Part shown: positions 25,162 through 34,401 of the stretch, in pieces | How the letters are laid out: each line of letters starts with the position of its first letter | Numbering within the stretch: the first letter of the stretch is position 1 | Origin: Seohaeicola sp024304985 | Lineage (GTDB): Bacteria; Pseudomonadota; Alphaproteobacteria; Rhodobacterales; Rhodobacteraceae | NCBI RefSeq assembly: GCF_028802875.1 | Contig: NZ_JARAMP010000006.1 | Coordinates: forward strand, 62,001 to 126,000 | Direction: 5' to 3' | Length of the DNA: 64,000 nucleotides | Notes under the pieces: generated by a model | Databases searched by the model: none | The model's input: only the letters and a program-made list of their open reading frames with translations | Told to the model about the DNA's origin: nothing | Program-made: the position numbers and the translations under genes

Positions 25162-26046
25162 TCAGTCCTTGAGCGACAGCGTATGTTCGCGCAGCCATGC
25201 CATGAAGGCGCGCGGATCGCGGCCCCGATCGTCCGCTTCCTCGGGCGAGATGGGATGGCCGATGACAGGCGCTTGCGGCTTGTCGAATGCATGCACCACC
25301 TCATGCAGCAGCAATCCCTGCCGCAGCACCGGCGAAATGCGGTTCGCGATCTGATACCAGCGCGAATTCGACCCCGGAAAGTAACACGGCACGACCGTCG
25401 CGCCCGAACGGCGGATCATCTTGGCGGTGAACACGTTCCACTCCGCCTCGATTGCCGGACCGAACATCGTCTTGGACGTGGCCACCACGCCAGAGGGGAA
25501 CAGGGCGATCAAACCACCCGCGGCCAGATGGTCCATTGCGGCATTGCGCATCTCGATCATCTTGCGCTGCGCATCGGGCTCGTGCGGAAAGGGCACCGGG
25601 ATCATGTAGCTGGCCGCACTCTCGTCGATGCCGGTCAACAGCGAGCGTGTCAGGATCCGGTAATCATTGCGGACCCGGCCGATCAGATCCGCCAGGATCA
25701 TGCCATCCACCAGACCATGCGGATGGTTGGCCACGAAAACAACCGGCCCCTCGGCCGGGATCCGCGCCAACTGTTCCTCAGGGGTCAGCAGGTCGATGCC
25801 CATCACATCCATCGTGGCGGGCCAGAAAGCCTGCCCGGTTGGTGCGCCGCGCCGTTCGAATTCCCGCACGCGCCGGATGATACTCAGCTTGCCTGTCATC
25901 CATTCCATCGCGCGGATGATCAGACCATGCAGAGGACTGTCGAACGTATTCGAATAGGTCAGGCTGCGCCTGTCATAGACCGTCTGATGTGGTTCGACCG
26001 ACCCGTCATGGTCCGGCGCAGTGCTGTGTTCCCGAATATCGACCAC
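25162..26046 (-). CDS. Lysophospholipid/1-acylglycerol-3-phosphate acyltransferase family protein
   Basis: 294 residues, apparently starting at a GTG at 26046. The acyltransferase block NHPHGLVDGM carries the catalytic His and Asp spaced as in the H-x4-D motif. A second block, GLIALFPSGV, corresponds to the substrate-binding region (FPEG in most PlsC proteins, here FPSG). ATVVPCYFPGSNSRWYQIAN is the third. It probably acylates a lysolipid at the inner membrane. It is the last gene after ptsH (35 bp gap), a link between the PTS cluster and lipid synthesis for which I know no explanation. Confidence 0.82.
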   Translation of the reverse strand: MVDIREHSTAPDHDGSVEPHQTVYDRRSLTYSNTFDSPLHGLIIRAMEWMTGKLSIIRRVREFERRGAPTGQAFWPATMDVMGIDLLTPEEQLARIPAEGPVVFVANHPHGLVDGMILADLIGRVRNDYRILTRSLLTGIDESAASYMIPVPFPHEPDAQRKMIEMRNAAMDHLAAGGLIALFPSGVVATSKTMFGPAIEAEWNVFTAKMIRRSGATVVPCYFPGSNSRWYQIANRISPVLRQGLLLHEVVHAFDKPQAPVIGHPISPEEADDRGRDPRAFMAWLREHTLSLKD

Positions 26047-26081
26047 CTCGATGTCACCGTATGTCTTGGCCCGTCGTCGGG

Positions 26082-26360
26082 CTACATGCCCTCGCCGAAC
26101 CGATCCGCCACCAGGGCCTCGAGCGCATCGGCAAGAGCCTTGGCATCCGGGCCGCTGGTCTGCACCTCAATAGTGGTTCCTTTGGATGCTGCCAACATCA
26201 AAAGCCCCATGATACTGTCACCCGAGGCGCTCTGCCCCTCGCGGCTGACTTCGGCGCGGGCATCAAACCCCTCGACAACTTCGACCAGTTTGGCCGAGGC
26301 ACGGGCATGGAGGCCCTTCTCGTTGACGATCCTGAGGCTGCGGTGAACTGTATCCGACAT
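26082..26360 (-). CDS. ptsH: HPr phosphocarrier protein
   Basis: 92 residues with the EI-phosphorylated His18 in KGLHARAS and the regulatory Ser49 in SGDSIMGLLMLAASKG, the site for HPr kinase. Both residues are present, so it can be controlled by the HprK encoded 1.4 kb upstream. No sugar-specific permease is nearby, as in other alphaproteobacteria where this PTS branch is regulatory. It starts eight bases after ptsM. Confidence 0.96.
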   Translation of the reverse strand: MSDTVHRSLRIVNEKGLHARASAKLVEVVEGFDARAEVSREGQSASGDSIMGLLMLAASKGTTIEVQTSGPDAKALADALEALVADRFGEGM

Positions 26361-26368
26361 GGGGGCTC

Positions 26369-26761
26369 TTAGTCTGTGGTTATGTTCTGGCTGTCAATGT
26401 ACTTGCGCCCCGCCTCCAGCGCGTTGCGCACGGCATCGCCGATGGGCAGGTGGCGACTTTTCGCCAGCTTGATCAGCATGGGCAGATTGGCCCCGTAAAG
26501 AATGCGGCGATCCTCGGGCGCGCAGGCCCTCAGCGAGAGGTTGCTGGGAGAGCCGCCGAACATGTCGGTTACAACGACGACACCGCTGCCCGTATCCACG
26601 GCGTCGGCGGCTTCCATGATTTCCTGCTGCTTCTGGGCGCGGTCATGGTCAGCCTCGATCGAGATCGCGAGAATCCCCTTCTGCTGGCCCACAACATGCT
26701 CCACCGCCGCCAGATACTCCCGGGCAAGACCACCATGTGCAACGATCACGATCCCGATCAC
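26369..26761 (-). CDS. PTS mannose-type EIIA component
   Basis: 130 residues from a GTG at 26761, preceded by AAGG. The phosphorylated His9 is in MIGIVIVAHGGLAREYLAAV, and VVTDMFGGSPSNLSLRA is the mannose-family EIIA signature. There is no IIB, IIC or IID partner, so this is the stand-alone regulatory EIIA (often called ManX, PtsM or EIIA-Ntr2 in alphaproteobacteria). It probably receives phosphate from HPr and reports PTS state to other proteins. Confidence 0.93.
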   Translation of the reverse strand: MIGIVIVAHGGLAREYLAAVEHVVGQQKGILAISIEADHDRAQKQQEIMEAADAVDTGSGVVVVTDMFGGSPSNLSLRACAPEDRRILYGANLPMLIKLAKSRHLPIGDAVRNALEAGRKYIDSQNITTD

Positions 26762-26773
26762 GGATGCCTTCCT

Positions 26774-27757
26774 TCAGTTTCGCGTTGCGCCGGCCCCAGG
26801 CCGACCACCTGCCAAAGAGGCATCATGACGCTCCAGTTCGCGATGTCTTATTGACACCTGCCAGCCGTCCTTAGCAAGGGTCAAGGCCAGCTTTTCTGTC
26901 ATGGCAACCGACCTGTGTTGCCCGCCGGTGCAGCCGAAACCGATGGCGAAATGGGACTTGCCCTCATCGCGATAGGCCGGAAGCAGCATCCGGGTCAGAT
27001 CCAGCACCTTGTCGAAGAAAGGCGCCTCGCGCGGGTCCGCAGCGATATGCGCCGCCACGGCCGGGTCACGCCCATCCCGCGCGCGCAGGGTTTCATCCCA
27101 GTAAGGATTGCGCAGGAACCGGCAGTCCAGAACCATGTCCATGCCCCGCGGCATCCCCCGCTTGTAGGAAAACGAGTTGATGGTGACCGAGAGGTGCCGC
27201 CCGGCAGAGCCTGCGAACATCCGCTCGATCTCGGCGCGCAGCTCATGCGGTGTCAGGTCAGAGGTGTCGATCACGATATCCGCCCGCGCCCGGATCGGCA
27301 CCAGCAAGTCGATCTCGCGCGCGATACCGATATCGGGGCTTTCCGCAGGGGCCATGGGATGGCGGCGGCGGGTTTCGGAATAGCGCCGCTCCAGCACCTC
27401 GCTGCGACTGTCCAGATACAGCAGTTCCGGGTCCAGCCCCGGCATCTGGCCCAACCGGTCGATCGTCTCGATCAGGGCATTGGTCGAAAAGTCGCGGTTC
27501 CGCACATCCAGCCCCAAAGCCAGTGGCCGCGGTAAGGGCGGGCCATCCAGCAGGCGCGGCAGCATTGACAGCGGCAGGTTGTCGATCGCCTCGAATCCCA
27601 GATCCTCGAGCGCGTTGATGGCTGTCGAGCGCCCCGCACCTGACGGCCCGGTCACCAGCACCATGCGCTGCCCGCCGGGAGGGCGGTCCTGTCTCTGCTC
27701 GTGGATGTCCGAGCCGTTCATCCCTGCCTGCCCCATCTCGTCATGCGCTGCGTCCAT
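26774..27757 (-). CDS. rapZ: RNase adapter protein RapZ
   Basis: About 327 residues. The Walker A motif GPSGAGRST is near residues 37-45 and the C-terminal domain has the family signature GFGCTGGQHRSVAM. RapZ proteins bind nucleotides and, in enterobacteria, guide RNase E to the GlmZ small RNA; the target here is unknown. The start is uncertain: ATGs at 27757, 27736 and 27721 are all in frame. The first overlaps hprK by 17 bp. Translation is probably coupled to hprK. Confidence 0.93.
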   Translation of the reverse strand: MDAAHDEMGQAGMNGSDIHEQRQDRPPGGQRMVLVTGPSGAGRSTAINALEDLGFEAIDNLPLSMLPRLLDGPPLPRPLALGLDVRNRDFSTNALIETIDRLGQMPGLDPELLYLDSRSEVLERRYSETRRRHPMAPAESPDIGIAREIDLLVPIRARADIVIDTSDLTPHELRAEIERMFAGSAGRHLSVTINSFSYKRGMPRGMDMVLDCRFLRNPYWDETLRARDGRDPAVAAHIAADPREAPFFDKVLDLTRMLLPAYRDEGKSHFAIGFGCTGGQHRSVAMTEKLALTLAKDGWQVSIRHRELERHDASLAGGRPGAGATRN

Positions 27758-28211
27758 GCCTAAGATATTGCAGGATCGCGGCAGGAAAAGCCGGGCTATC
27801 GACCATGTGAACCAACGGTACCGACACGCCCAGCAGATCGAGGCTGCGACTTGGAGGCAATCGGCTGTCCTCGGACCGCTCCAGATCGACGGCCAGGGCG
27901 ACCGGAACGGGGCCCGTGGCTTCGGCCTTGAGGATGCCCACACCGCGCGCCTCGATCAGACCGCGCAGGGCATCCGGCGCATCGGCGATCAGGCATTGGC
28001 CCTTTGGACCCTGCCGCAGGTCAAGGCAAGTCCGATCATCCGCCACAAGGCGGGCACCAAGGCTCATGAGTTGCAGCGCAAGACCGGACTTCCCGCGCCC
28101 GGACGCGCCGAGGATCAGCACGGCGCGATCCTCTATCGCTACGCAACTGGCATGCAGCACCATTGCGTGACCGCCGTCCTGCCCTGACGTTGCCTGCTGG
28201 CTGCCGGACAT
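27741..28211 (-). CDS. hprK: HPr kinase/phosphorylase, kinase-domain-only form
   Basis: 156 residues, against about 310 in Firmicutes; the N-terminal domain is absent, as known for alphaproteobacteria. The Walker A motif GASGRGKSGLA is at residues 35-45, followed by LVADDRTCLDL. The HprK capping region (LIEARGVGILK) is present. It phosphorylates HPr on Ser49. It begins one base after the chvG stop, so the sensor kinase and the PTS kinase are in one transcript. Confidence 0.93.
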   Translation of the reverse strand: MSGSQQATSGQDGGHAMVLHASCVAIEDRAVLILGASGRGKSGLALQLMSLGARLVADDRTCLDLRQGPKGQCLIADAPDALRGLIEARGVGILKAEATGPVPVALAVDLERSEDSRLPPSRSLDLLGVSVPLVHMVDSPAFPAAILQYLRHGRSA

Positions 28212-28212
28212 C

Positions 28213-29916
28213 TCAGACGGGCAGGCCCACGACAAAGCGCGCGCCCAGCGGTTCCGAGGTCGGGTCCGCATCCGTGGGACGGATATTCTCGGCCCAGATC
28301 ACGCCATCATGCGCCTCGACGATCTGTTTGGAAATCGCCAGACCCAGACCGGAGTTGTTACCGAATTGTCCCGCTGGCCGTTCCGAATAGAAGCGCTTGA
28401 ACACCTTGGTCAGCGCCTCGTCCGGGATGCCCGGCCCTGTATCCTCAACGACGATCAGCACACGGTTTTCGCGCTGGCGTGCCCAGACCCGGATCGCATC
28501 GCCATCTTCGCATAAGCTGATGGCATTGGTGATCAGGTTCACGAAAACCTGCGCCAGCCGCGCCTCAAGCCCGTGGATGATGATCGGCTGCTCCGGCAGG
28601 TCGGTGATGAAATCAATCCCCTGTCCGCGCGCCTCTTGACCAAGGTATTCGCCCAGATTGCCCAGCATCTTCAGCAGATCGAAGGGTTCCTGCTCTTCCT
28701 TGACCAGTTCGCTGTCCAGCCGCGAAGCGTTCGAAATATCCGACACCAGACGATCCAGACGACGCACGTCATGTTCGATCACTTCCAGCAGTTTTTCGCG
28801 CTGGTCGTCACGTTTGGCCACCCGCAGCGTGCCGACGGCAGAGCGCAGCGACGCCAGAGGGTTCTTGATCTCATGCGCCACATCGGCGGCGAACTGTTCG
28901 TTTCCGTCGATACGGTCATAAAGCGCCGACACCATGCCCCGCAGCGCCCCCGAAAGACGTCCGATCTCGTCCGGGCGGGCCGTCATGTCGGGGATGCGGA
29001 TGCGCCCGTTGGCCGCCTTGCGGCGATCACGGTCGCGTCCGATTTCGGCCGCGGCAGCAAGGTCGGAAATCGGGTTGGCGATGGTCGAGGCCAGAACGAT
29101 ACTCAAGCCGATCGACACAAGCGTCGCGATCAGGAACATCTGCAACACACGCTCGCGCTCGCCCCGCACAAGCAGATCGATCTCCCCGCCCGCGCTGACA
29201 AGCGCCACTGCACCCGCCGGTTGGCCTTCCCGCATGATGGGGCTGGCGACGGTAAAGGTCGTGGCACCTGTGGGATCCTGCGCGGTGCGATAGGTCGTGC
29301 CGGTGTCCAGCGCGTTGCGCACCTGTTCACGGGCCTGCTGTTCATGCTTGAGGGCGGCCTCCTTCGACTCGAACGGGATCAACCGTGCAACGCCGGACCA
29401 CAGCCATGACAGAAAATCGACGATTACCGTCGGCTCATCCGGAGCCGCCTCGCCGATCTGAAGGATACCGCGCCCCTTCCCGGTGCCGACCATTTTGCCG
29501 GACGCATCGAATACGAAAATCTCCAGACCGTCGCGCAGATCAAGCCGCTCCAGCGTGCCGGTCACTTGCGGTCCGCCACCTTGCGACAGATCCGTCCCGG
29601 CCTGCGCCTCGAACACACTTGCGATCAGTTCGGCTTCGGCCACCAGGCTGTTGAGACGCTGCACCGCCAACGGCTCGCGTGAGGAATTCATCAGAAGAAT
29701 CCCGGCGACGAGGATATTCAGCGCCACCAGGTTGAACGTGATGATCTTGCGGGTCAGCGGAGAGTTCTTGAGTGAGAACAATCCACGCCGCTCGCGCCGT
29801 TGACGCAATTCCCCCTCGACAGTGGTATCCGGGGCGACGAAATCGTCGCCCAGAACAACATCACCGTCACGCCGGGGCGTCGCGTCGCGCAAGCTTATCC
29901 TTTCTGCGAGTGCCAT
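28213..29916 (-). CDS. chvG: Sensor histidine kinase ChvG (ExoS)
   Basis: 567 residues. Two membrane helices (about 60-76 and 259-280) flank a periplasmic sensor domain. A HAMP region follows, then the phospho-accepting His348 in FAADVAHEIKNPLASLRSAV and the ATPase boxes (NLITNAISL, DTGPGIP, GLGLAISKQIV). In rhizobia and Agrobacterium ChvG senses acid or envelope state and drives exopolysaccharide, motility and virulence genes. Its ATG overlaps the chvI stop (TGATG). Confidence 0.95.
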   Translation of the reverse strand: MALAERISLRDATPRRDGDVVLGDDFVAPDTTVEGELRQRRERRGLFSLKNSPLTRKIITFNLVALNILVAGILLMNSSREPLAVQRLNSLVAEAELIASVFEAQAGTDLSQGGGPQVTGTLERLDLRDGLEIFVFDASGKMVGTGKGRGILQIGEAAPDEPTVIVDFLSWLWSGVARLIPFESKEAALKHEQQAREQVRNALDTGTTYRTAQDPTGATTFTVASPIMREGQPAGAVALVSAGGEIDLLVRGERERVLQMFLIATLVSIGLSIVLASTIANPISDLAAAAEIGRDRDRRKAANGRIRIPDMTARPDEIGRLSGALRGMVSALYDRIDGNEQFAADVAHEIKNPLASLRSAVGTLRVAKRDDQREKLLEVIEHDVRRLDRLVSDISNASRLDSELVKEEQEPFDLLKMLGNLGEYLGQEARGQGIDFITDLPEQPIIIHGLEARLAQVFVNLITNAISLCEDGDAIRVWARQRENRVLIVVEDTGPGIPDEALTKVFKRFYSERPAGQFGNNSGLGLAISKQIVEAHDGVIWAENIRPTDADPTSEPLGARFVVGLPV

Positions 29917-30617
29917 CACTCTTCGTTATATCTGTAGCCGATACCGTAAAGGGTCTCGATCGCCGAGAATTCAGGATCAGCCGTCCGCATTTTCTTGCGC
30001 AGGCGCTTGATATGGCTGTCGATGGTCCGGTCGTCCACATAGACCTGATCATCATAGGCCACGTCCATAAGCTGGTCGCGGCTTTTCACGAAACCGGGCC
30101 GCTGCGCCAACGCCTGCAACAGCAGGAATTCCGTTACCGTCAACGAAACGTCGCGCCCCTTCCAGCTGACCGAATGGCGCAGCGGATCCATCCGCAGGTT
30201 GCCCCGGTCCATGACCTTGGTTTCTTCGGTGTCGCCCACGATATCGCCGGCCACCGCTTCCTGACGGCGCAGCAGCGCGCGGATGCGTTCGACCAGAAGA
30301 CGCTGGGAGAAGGGCTTCTTGACATAGTCGTCAGCCCCCATCCGCAGGCCAAGCACCTCGTCGATCTCGTCGTCCTTGGATGTCAGGAAAATCACCGGCA
30401 TCGAGGTTTTTTGCCGCAGCCGCTGGAGCAGGTCCATCCCGTCCATTCGCGGCATCTTTATGTCGAGCACTGCCATATCGGGCAGTTTCTTGTTGAAAGC
30501 GTCCAGTGCGGACTGTCCATCATTATAGGTCTCGACCTCGAAACCCTCTGCTTCGAGAGTCATGGCCACCGACGTCAGAATATTCCGATCATCGTCCACC
30601 AGGGCGATTTTCGACAT
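29916..30617 (-). CDS. chvI: Response regulator ChvI
   Basis: 233 residues from the ATG at 30617 (MSKIALVDDDRNILTSVAMT). Asp52 in LDIKMPRMDG is the phosphorylation site. The C-terminal half is an OmpR/PhoB winged helix (LTVTEFLLLQALAQRPGFVK). Upstream in-frame codons to 30764 cross an AT-rich regulatory region and are unlikely to be translated. It is first in chvI-chvG-hprK-rapZ-ptsM-ptsH and divergent from pckA. Confidence 0.96.
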   Translation of the reverse strand: MSKIALVDDDRNILTSVAMTLEAEGFEVETYNDGQSALDAFNKKLPDMAVLDIKMPRMDGMDLLQRLRQKTSMPVIFLTSKDDEIDEVLGLRMGADDYVKKPFSQRLLVERIRALLRRQEAVAGDIVGDTEETKVMDRGNLRMDPLRHSVSWKGRDVSLTVTEFLLLQALAQRPGFVKSRDQLMDVAYDDQVYVDDRTIDSHIKRLRKKMRTADPEFSAIETLYGIGYRYNEE

Positions 30618-30810
30618 GGCTAAGTTCCTTGTTCTGCTCGTTACGCCTGAATTTTTCCTTAATTCATCTTCTTTTTGGTCTTTACAATCAATCCCTAAGT
30701 GCGAATCAGCCCGCAGCATTGTCGTATTTGATCGTAAAATACCCAAGCGATGGCTAATTTGCATCAGTTACGGTTTCCGGGTGATGAACAGTCCCGGGGG
30801 AATTTTGCCA

Positions 30811-30850
30811 TGGTTGCGCTAACCTGCGACTGGTTGCGCTAACTGCGAAA
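30811..30850 (+). promoter_or_regulatory. Tandem operator-like repeat upstream of pckA
   Basis: The 371-bp chvI-pckA spacer (30618-30988) has no gene; its chvI side is AT-rich. It holds two 20-bp head-to-tail copies of TGGTTGCGCTAAC(C)TGCGA at 30811 and 30831. The GGTTGCGCTAACC core has GGTT/AACC arms and a CG centre, resembling LacI-family operators. Sinorhizobium pckA is controlled by the LacI-family PckR, so an equivalent is plausible. The second copy is nearly repeated upstream of mcd (35830). Confidence 0.6.
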
Positions 30851-30988
30851 AACCCTCCTGTTCCTTCATCCGAGCGTCATGTTAAGAGGCACCGCATCAG
30901 CCCCCGCAGGGTTGATCAAAGGCGCAGGGTGCTGCGCAAGGTGAACACGGACCGCCGCCCCACCGCGCGGCTACAGGAGCTTGGCAAT

Positions 30989-32587
30989 ATGGCATTTGGA
31001 CGGGTAAACCCGCAATTCCGGCTTGAAGATCAGGGGATCAGCGGGCTGGGCAATGTCTTTTACAATCTTATGGAGCCCGCATTGATCGAAGCGGCCCTGA
31101 AGAAAGGCGAAGGCACACTTGGCAACGGCGGCGCCTTTCTGGTGACCACCGGCAAGTTCACCGGTCGCTCGCCCAAGGACAAGCACGTCGTGCGCACCGC
31201 ATCGGTTGAGAACAACATCTGGTGGGAAAACAATGCCGCCATGTCGCCAGAAGGCTTCGACGCGCTCTATGCCGACATGACCGAGCACATGAAAGGCGGC
31301 GACTACTACGTGCAGGACCTTGTTGCCGGTGCGGATCCCGAACTGGCGATCAACGTGCGGATGGTGACAGAGCTTGCATGGCACGGCCTGTTCATCCGCC
31401 ACCTGCTCCGCCGTCCCGACCGCGCCGCGCTGGATCGCTTCACGGCCGATTTCACCGTCATCAACTGCCCCAGCTTCAAGGCCGACCCCGCGCGCCACAA
31501 CTGCCGCTCGGAAACCGTGATCGCCATGAACTTCGACCGCAAGATGATCCTGATCGGCGGCACCGAATACGCGGGCGAGAACAAGAAATCGGTCTTCACC
31601 CTGCTGAACTACCTGCTGCCGGAAAAAGGCGTGATGCCGATGCACTGCTCGGCCAATCACGCCACTGGCAACCCGGTCGATACCGCAGTGTTCTTCGGCC
31701 TGTCCGGCACCGGCAAGACCACGCTGTCGGCCGATCCCGCGCGCACGCTGATCGGCGATGACGAGCATGGCTGGTCGGACCGTGGAACCTTCAATTTCGA
31801 GGGTGGCTGCTATGCCAAGACCATCAACCTCAGCGCCGAGGCCGAACCCGAGATCTATGCCACCACGACCAAGTTCGGCACTGTGATCGAGAACATGATC
31901 TTCGATCCCGAAACCTTCGAGCTGGATTTCGACGACGACAGCCTGACGGCGAACATGCGCTGCGCCTATCCGCTGGACTATATCTCGAACGCCTCCGAAA
32001 CCGCTCTGGGCGGCCATCCCAAGAACGTGATCATGCTGACCTGCGATGCCTTCGGCGTTCTGCCTCCCATCGCGCGGCTGACCCCGGCGCAAGCGATGTA
32101 TCACTTCCTGTCGGGTTTCACCTCCAAGGTGGCAGGCACCGAGCGCGGCGTGACCGAACCCGAACCCACCTTCTCGACCTGCTTCGGCGCGCCCTTCATG
32201 CCGCGCCGCCCCGAAGCCTATGGCAAGCTGCTGCAAGCCAAGATCGCCAAGCACGGGGCAACCTGCTGGCTGGTGAACACAGGCTGGACCGGGGGCGCCT
32301 ATGGCACCGGCAGCCGTATGCCGATCAAGGCGACCCGCGCCCTGCTGACAGCGGCCCTGGACGGCAGCCTGAACGATGTCGAGTTCCGCAAAGATGAAAA
32401 CTTCGGCTTCGATGTGCCCGTCTCGGTTGAAGGCGTGGCCGAGGTGCTGCTGGACCCGCGCCGCACCTGGCACGACCCCGAGGCATATGACCGTCAGGCC
32501 GCCAAGCTTGTTGAGATGTTTGCCAACAACTTTGCGCAATACGTGCCCTTCATCGACGATGACGTGAAGGCCGCCGCCATCGGATGA
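30989..32587 (+). CDS. pckA: Phosphoenolpyruvate carboxykinase (ATP)
   Basis: 532 residues from the ATG at 30989, with AGGAG ten bases upstream. The kinase-type P-loop GLSGTGKTTLS and the metal-binding DDEHGWSDRGTFNFEGGCYA are intact, as is the oxaloacetate-binding FTGRSPKDKH. It converts oxaloacetate and ATP to PEP, the first step of gluconeogenesis from C4 acids and from ethylmalonyl-CoA pathway products. It is divergent from chvI, a pairing conserved in alphaproteobacteria, and has its own terminator. Confidence 0.98.
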   Translation: MAFGRVNPQFRLEDQGISGLGNVFYNLMEPALIEAALKKGEGTLGNGGAFLVTTGKFTGRSPKDKHVVRTASVENNIWWENNAAMSPEGFDALYADMTEHMKGGDYYVQDLVAGADPELAINVRMVTELAWHGLFIRHLLRRPDRAALDRFTADFTVINCPSFKADPARHNCRSETVIAMNFDRKMILIGGTEYAGENKKSVFTLLNYLLPEKGVMPMHCSANHATGNPVDTAVFFGLSGTGKTTLSADPARTLIGDDEHGWSDRGTFNFEGGCYAKTINLSAEAEPEIYATTTKFGTVIENMIFDPETFELDFDDDSLTANMRCAYPLDYISNASETALGGHPKNVIMLTCDAFGVLPPIARLTPAQAMYHFLSGFTSKVAGTERGVTEPEPTFSTCFGAPFMPRRPEAYGKLLQAKIAKHGATCWLVNTGWTGGAYGTGSRMPIKATRALLTAALDGSLNDVEFRKDENFGFDVPVSVEGVAEVLLDPRRTWHDPEAYDRQAAKLVEMFANNFAQYVPFIDDDVKAAAIG

Positions 32588-32614
32588 CGCCACGCTGCAT
32601 CATCTGCCCTGATC

Positions 32615-32645
32615 AACCCCGGCCCTGACAGGCCGGGGTTTTTTC
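32615..32645 (+). terminator. pckA intrinsic terminator
   Basis: Ten-bp stem AACCCCGGCC / GGCCGGGGTT with a six-base loop, followed by TTTTTT overlapping the stem end. Confidence 0.9.
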
Positions 32646-32656
32646 ATGGCATGCGG

Positions 32657-33364
32657 TCAGTGCACCAGATCGTCGATCCGCACACGGAGCAGATACCGCA
32701 GGTCGTCGCGCGACAGATAGGCCGTGAACGCCTCAATGGCGCGGTCCTTGTCCGCCAGCTTCCAAGACAGTGAGGCGGGTTCAGTGTGCATGAACCCGGC
32801 CCTCTCGGCCAGACCCTTGAAGGCTACGGAGCGCACCATGAAGGCAAAGATGAAGTCGGGGTTCAGATCCCGCAGCGCGATGGCAAACCCCATCCGCGAC
32901 AGCACCGAGGACATACCGCGTCCGCGATAACTCCCGGCATCCTCGTCCAGCCACATCTCGCCATGATAGCAGAGCCGTCCCTTGATTCGCTTGGCACCGG
33001 GTCCCGCCTGATAGCGCGACGCCGCCATATCCAACGGCACACCCGAGGGGGGAAACTGCCGAAAGGACCGCCGCAGGTAACTTCCCAGCGACTGTTCGCC
33101 CACTTCGACCAGACGCACCGCCTGCGTATGGGCCAGCTGACCTGACTCGGTATGACCGCAAATCCAAAAAGCGTTCAATTTTGACAGGTTATGCATGTCC
33201 GCCCGAAACGGCAGACTGACCGGCTGATGCGATCTCCCCTGCGTGACGATCCGATTATACTCGTTAAAATCATGACCTACGGTCACGATCATCTTCTGCT
33301 CGTGCAGAATTTTTGCCGCTTCGGAAAGAAGCGGCCACCGCAAAAAAACGTCATGTATCGACAT
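32657..33364 (-). CDS. GNAT-like acyltransferase of unknown function
   Basis: 235 residues from the ATG at 33364, which has AGGAG nine bases upstream; a start at 33412 is possible but less supported. The segment SYRGRGMSSVLSRMGFAIAL (residues 145-164) resembles the acyl-CoA-binding motif of GNAT enzymes (R-x-x-G-x-x). FMVRSVAFKGLAERAGF is like the family's motif B. The first 60 residues match nothing I know. It is 69 bp downstream of an unusual LysR-HTH gene on the same strand and probably co-transcribed with it. The substrate is unknown. Confidence 0.65.
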   Translation of the reverse strand: MSIHDVFLRWPLLSEAAKILHEQKMIVTVGHDFNEYNRIVTQGRSHQPVSLPFRADMHNLSKLNAFWICGHTESGQLAHTQAVRLVEVGEQSLGSYLRRSFRQFPPSGVPLDMAASRYQAGPGAKRIKGRLCYHGEMWLDEDAGSYRGRGMSSVLSRMGFAIALRDLNPDFIFAFMVRSVAFKGLAERAGFMHTEPASLSWKLADKDRAIEAFTAYLSRDDLRYLLRVRIDDLVH

Positions 33365-33433
33365 GAAAGGGTGCTCCTGAAGGGTTATGGCCCATTCAGG
33401 ATTGTAAACCATCAGCGGTTTTTCGCGCAGTGG

Positions 33434-34321
33434 TTAAGCGCGCCGAGTCACAACTTCCTCCCGCGGGGCCGACTCGACTGCGCGCGCCTGCGCGATGATG
33501 TCGGGATCAAGGCCGGGAATGTCGATCTCGCTGGACCGGTCCACCATCGACATCATGGCGAAACTGCCATCGGGAAACCGGCAGCCCAGCAGGAGACGCG
33601 CAAAACAGATCGGACGCATCCGGTCGTCAGGCCCATGGGGCATCAGCGTGGCGATGTGGTCCAGCCTGAGACCCTGCGTCGCGCGCAACTCGTCATAAGA
33701 CTGCGCCGCCGAAAAGTTGAACCGCCCGGCGCCGGGCAGACCGTCTATCTTGCGACCCACGCTGCTCCGCGCCCAGCTCCAGCCATACCAGCGCGCGAAA
33801 TCCGAATCCTCGCCCACCTCGGCGCACAGCCAGTGATCATCCAGAAAGCGGAACACCAGCGCATGAGGCCGCACGACCTGAAACGCCTTGTGTTCGATCT
33901 GCCCTTCAGACAACGCCCAAGCCTGGATCGCCTGCTTCATCACATGACCTTCATGGGTCCAGACCCTTGATATGGGATGTTGTTGCAGATGGTAATAATA
34001 CCCATCCTCGCGCGACAACGAGAAGTGAAACAACCCGACGCGGTGCCCCACCTCGGATTCCAGCCATGCGCGCCCACGCTCCAGCAGGTTGCGCGCCTCC
34101 TGCACGGCCTGTGCGCCGTGCTCGGTCAGGCGATATTGCCGATCCTCGACAGTGAACAGCGGCTTTCCGCGACATTCTTCAAGAATTTCAATGTGACGGC
34201 GAAGTGTCTGTCGTGTGACACCCAGGTCCTGCACCGCCCGCGAGACATTGAGTGTATCCGCCAAGGTCACGAACGAACGCAGCATCTCGAAAAGAAGCGA
34301 TTGGTTACTCTGCTGCTTCAT
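33434..34321 (-). CDS. LysR-type HTH regulator with an atypical C-terminal domain
   Basis: 295 residues. Residues 10-65 form a LysR winged helix (TLNVSRAVQDLGVTRQTLRR ... CRGKPLFTVE). The remaining 230 residues do not show the usual LysR inducer-binding pattern; they are rich in Trp and aromatic residues (EDGYYYHLQQHPISRVWTHE, then WCAEVGEDSDFARWYGWSWA). It may therefore sense a different ligand or protein. It is preceded by an AT-rich spacer with palindromes and is divergent from an XRE regulator. Confidence 0.72.
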   Translation of the reverse strand: MKQQSNQSLLFEMLRSFVTLADTLNVSRAVQDLGVTRQTLRRHIEILEECRGKPLFTVEDRQYRLTEHGAQAVQEARNLLERGRAWLESEVGHRVGLFHFSLSREDGYYYHLQQHPISRVWTHEGHVMKQAIQAWALSEGQIEHKAFQVVRPHALVFRFLDDHWLCAEVGEDSDFARWYGWSWARSSVGRKIDGLPGAGRFNFSAAQSYDELRATQGLRLDHIATLMPHGPDDRMRPICFARLLLGCRFPDGSFAMMSMVDRSSEIDIPGLDPDIIAQARAVESAPREEVVTRRA

Positions 34322-34401
34322 CCACCCACCCCGCCCTCAGGACCATTGCTTGCGACGGTTGCAGACCTTGAGCCCGGCGCCCCTATGTTACCCATAATAG
34401 T

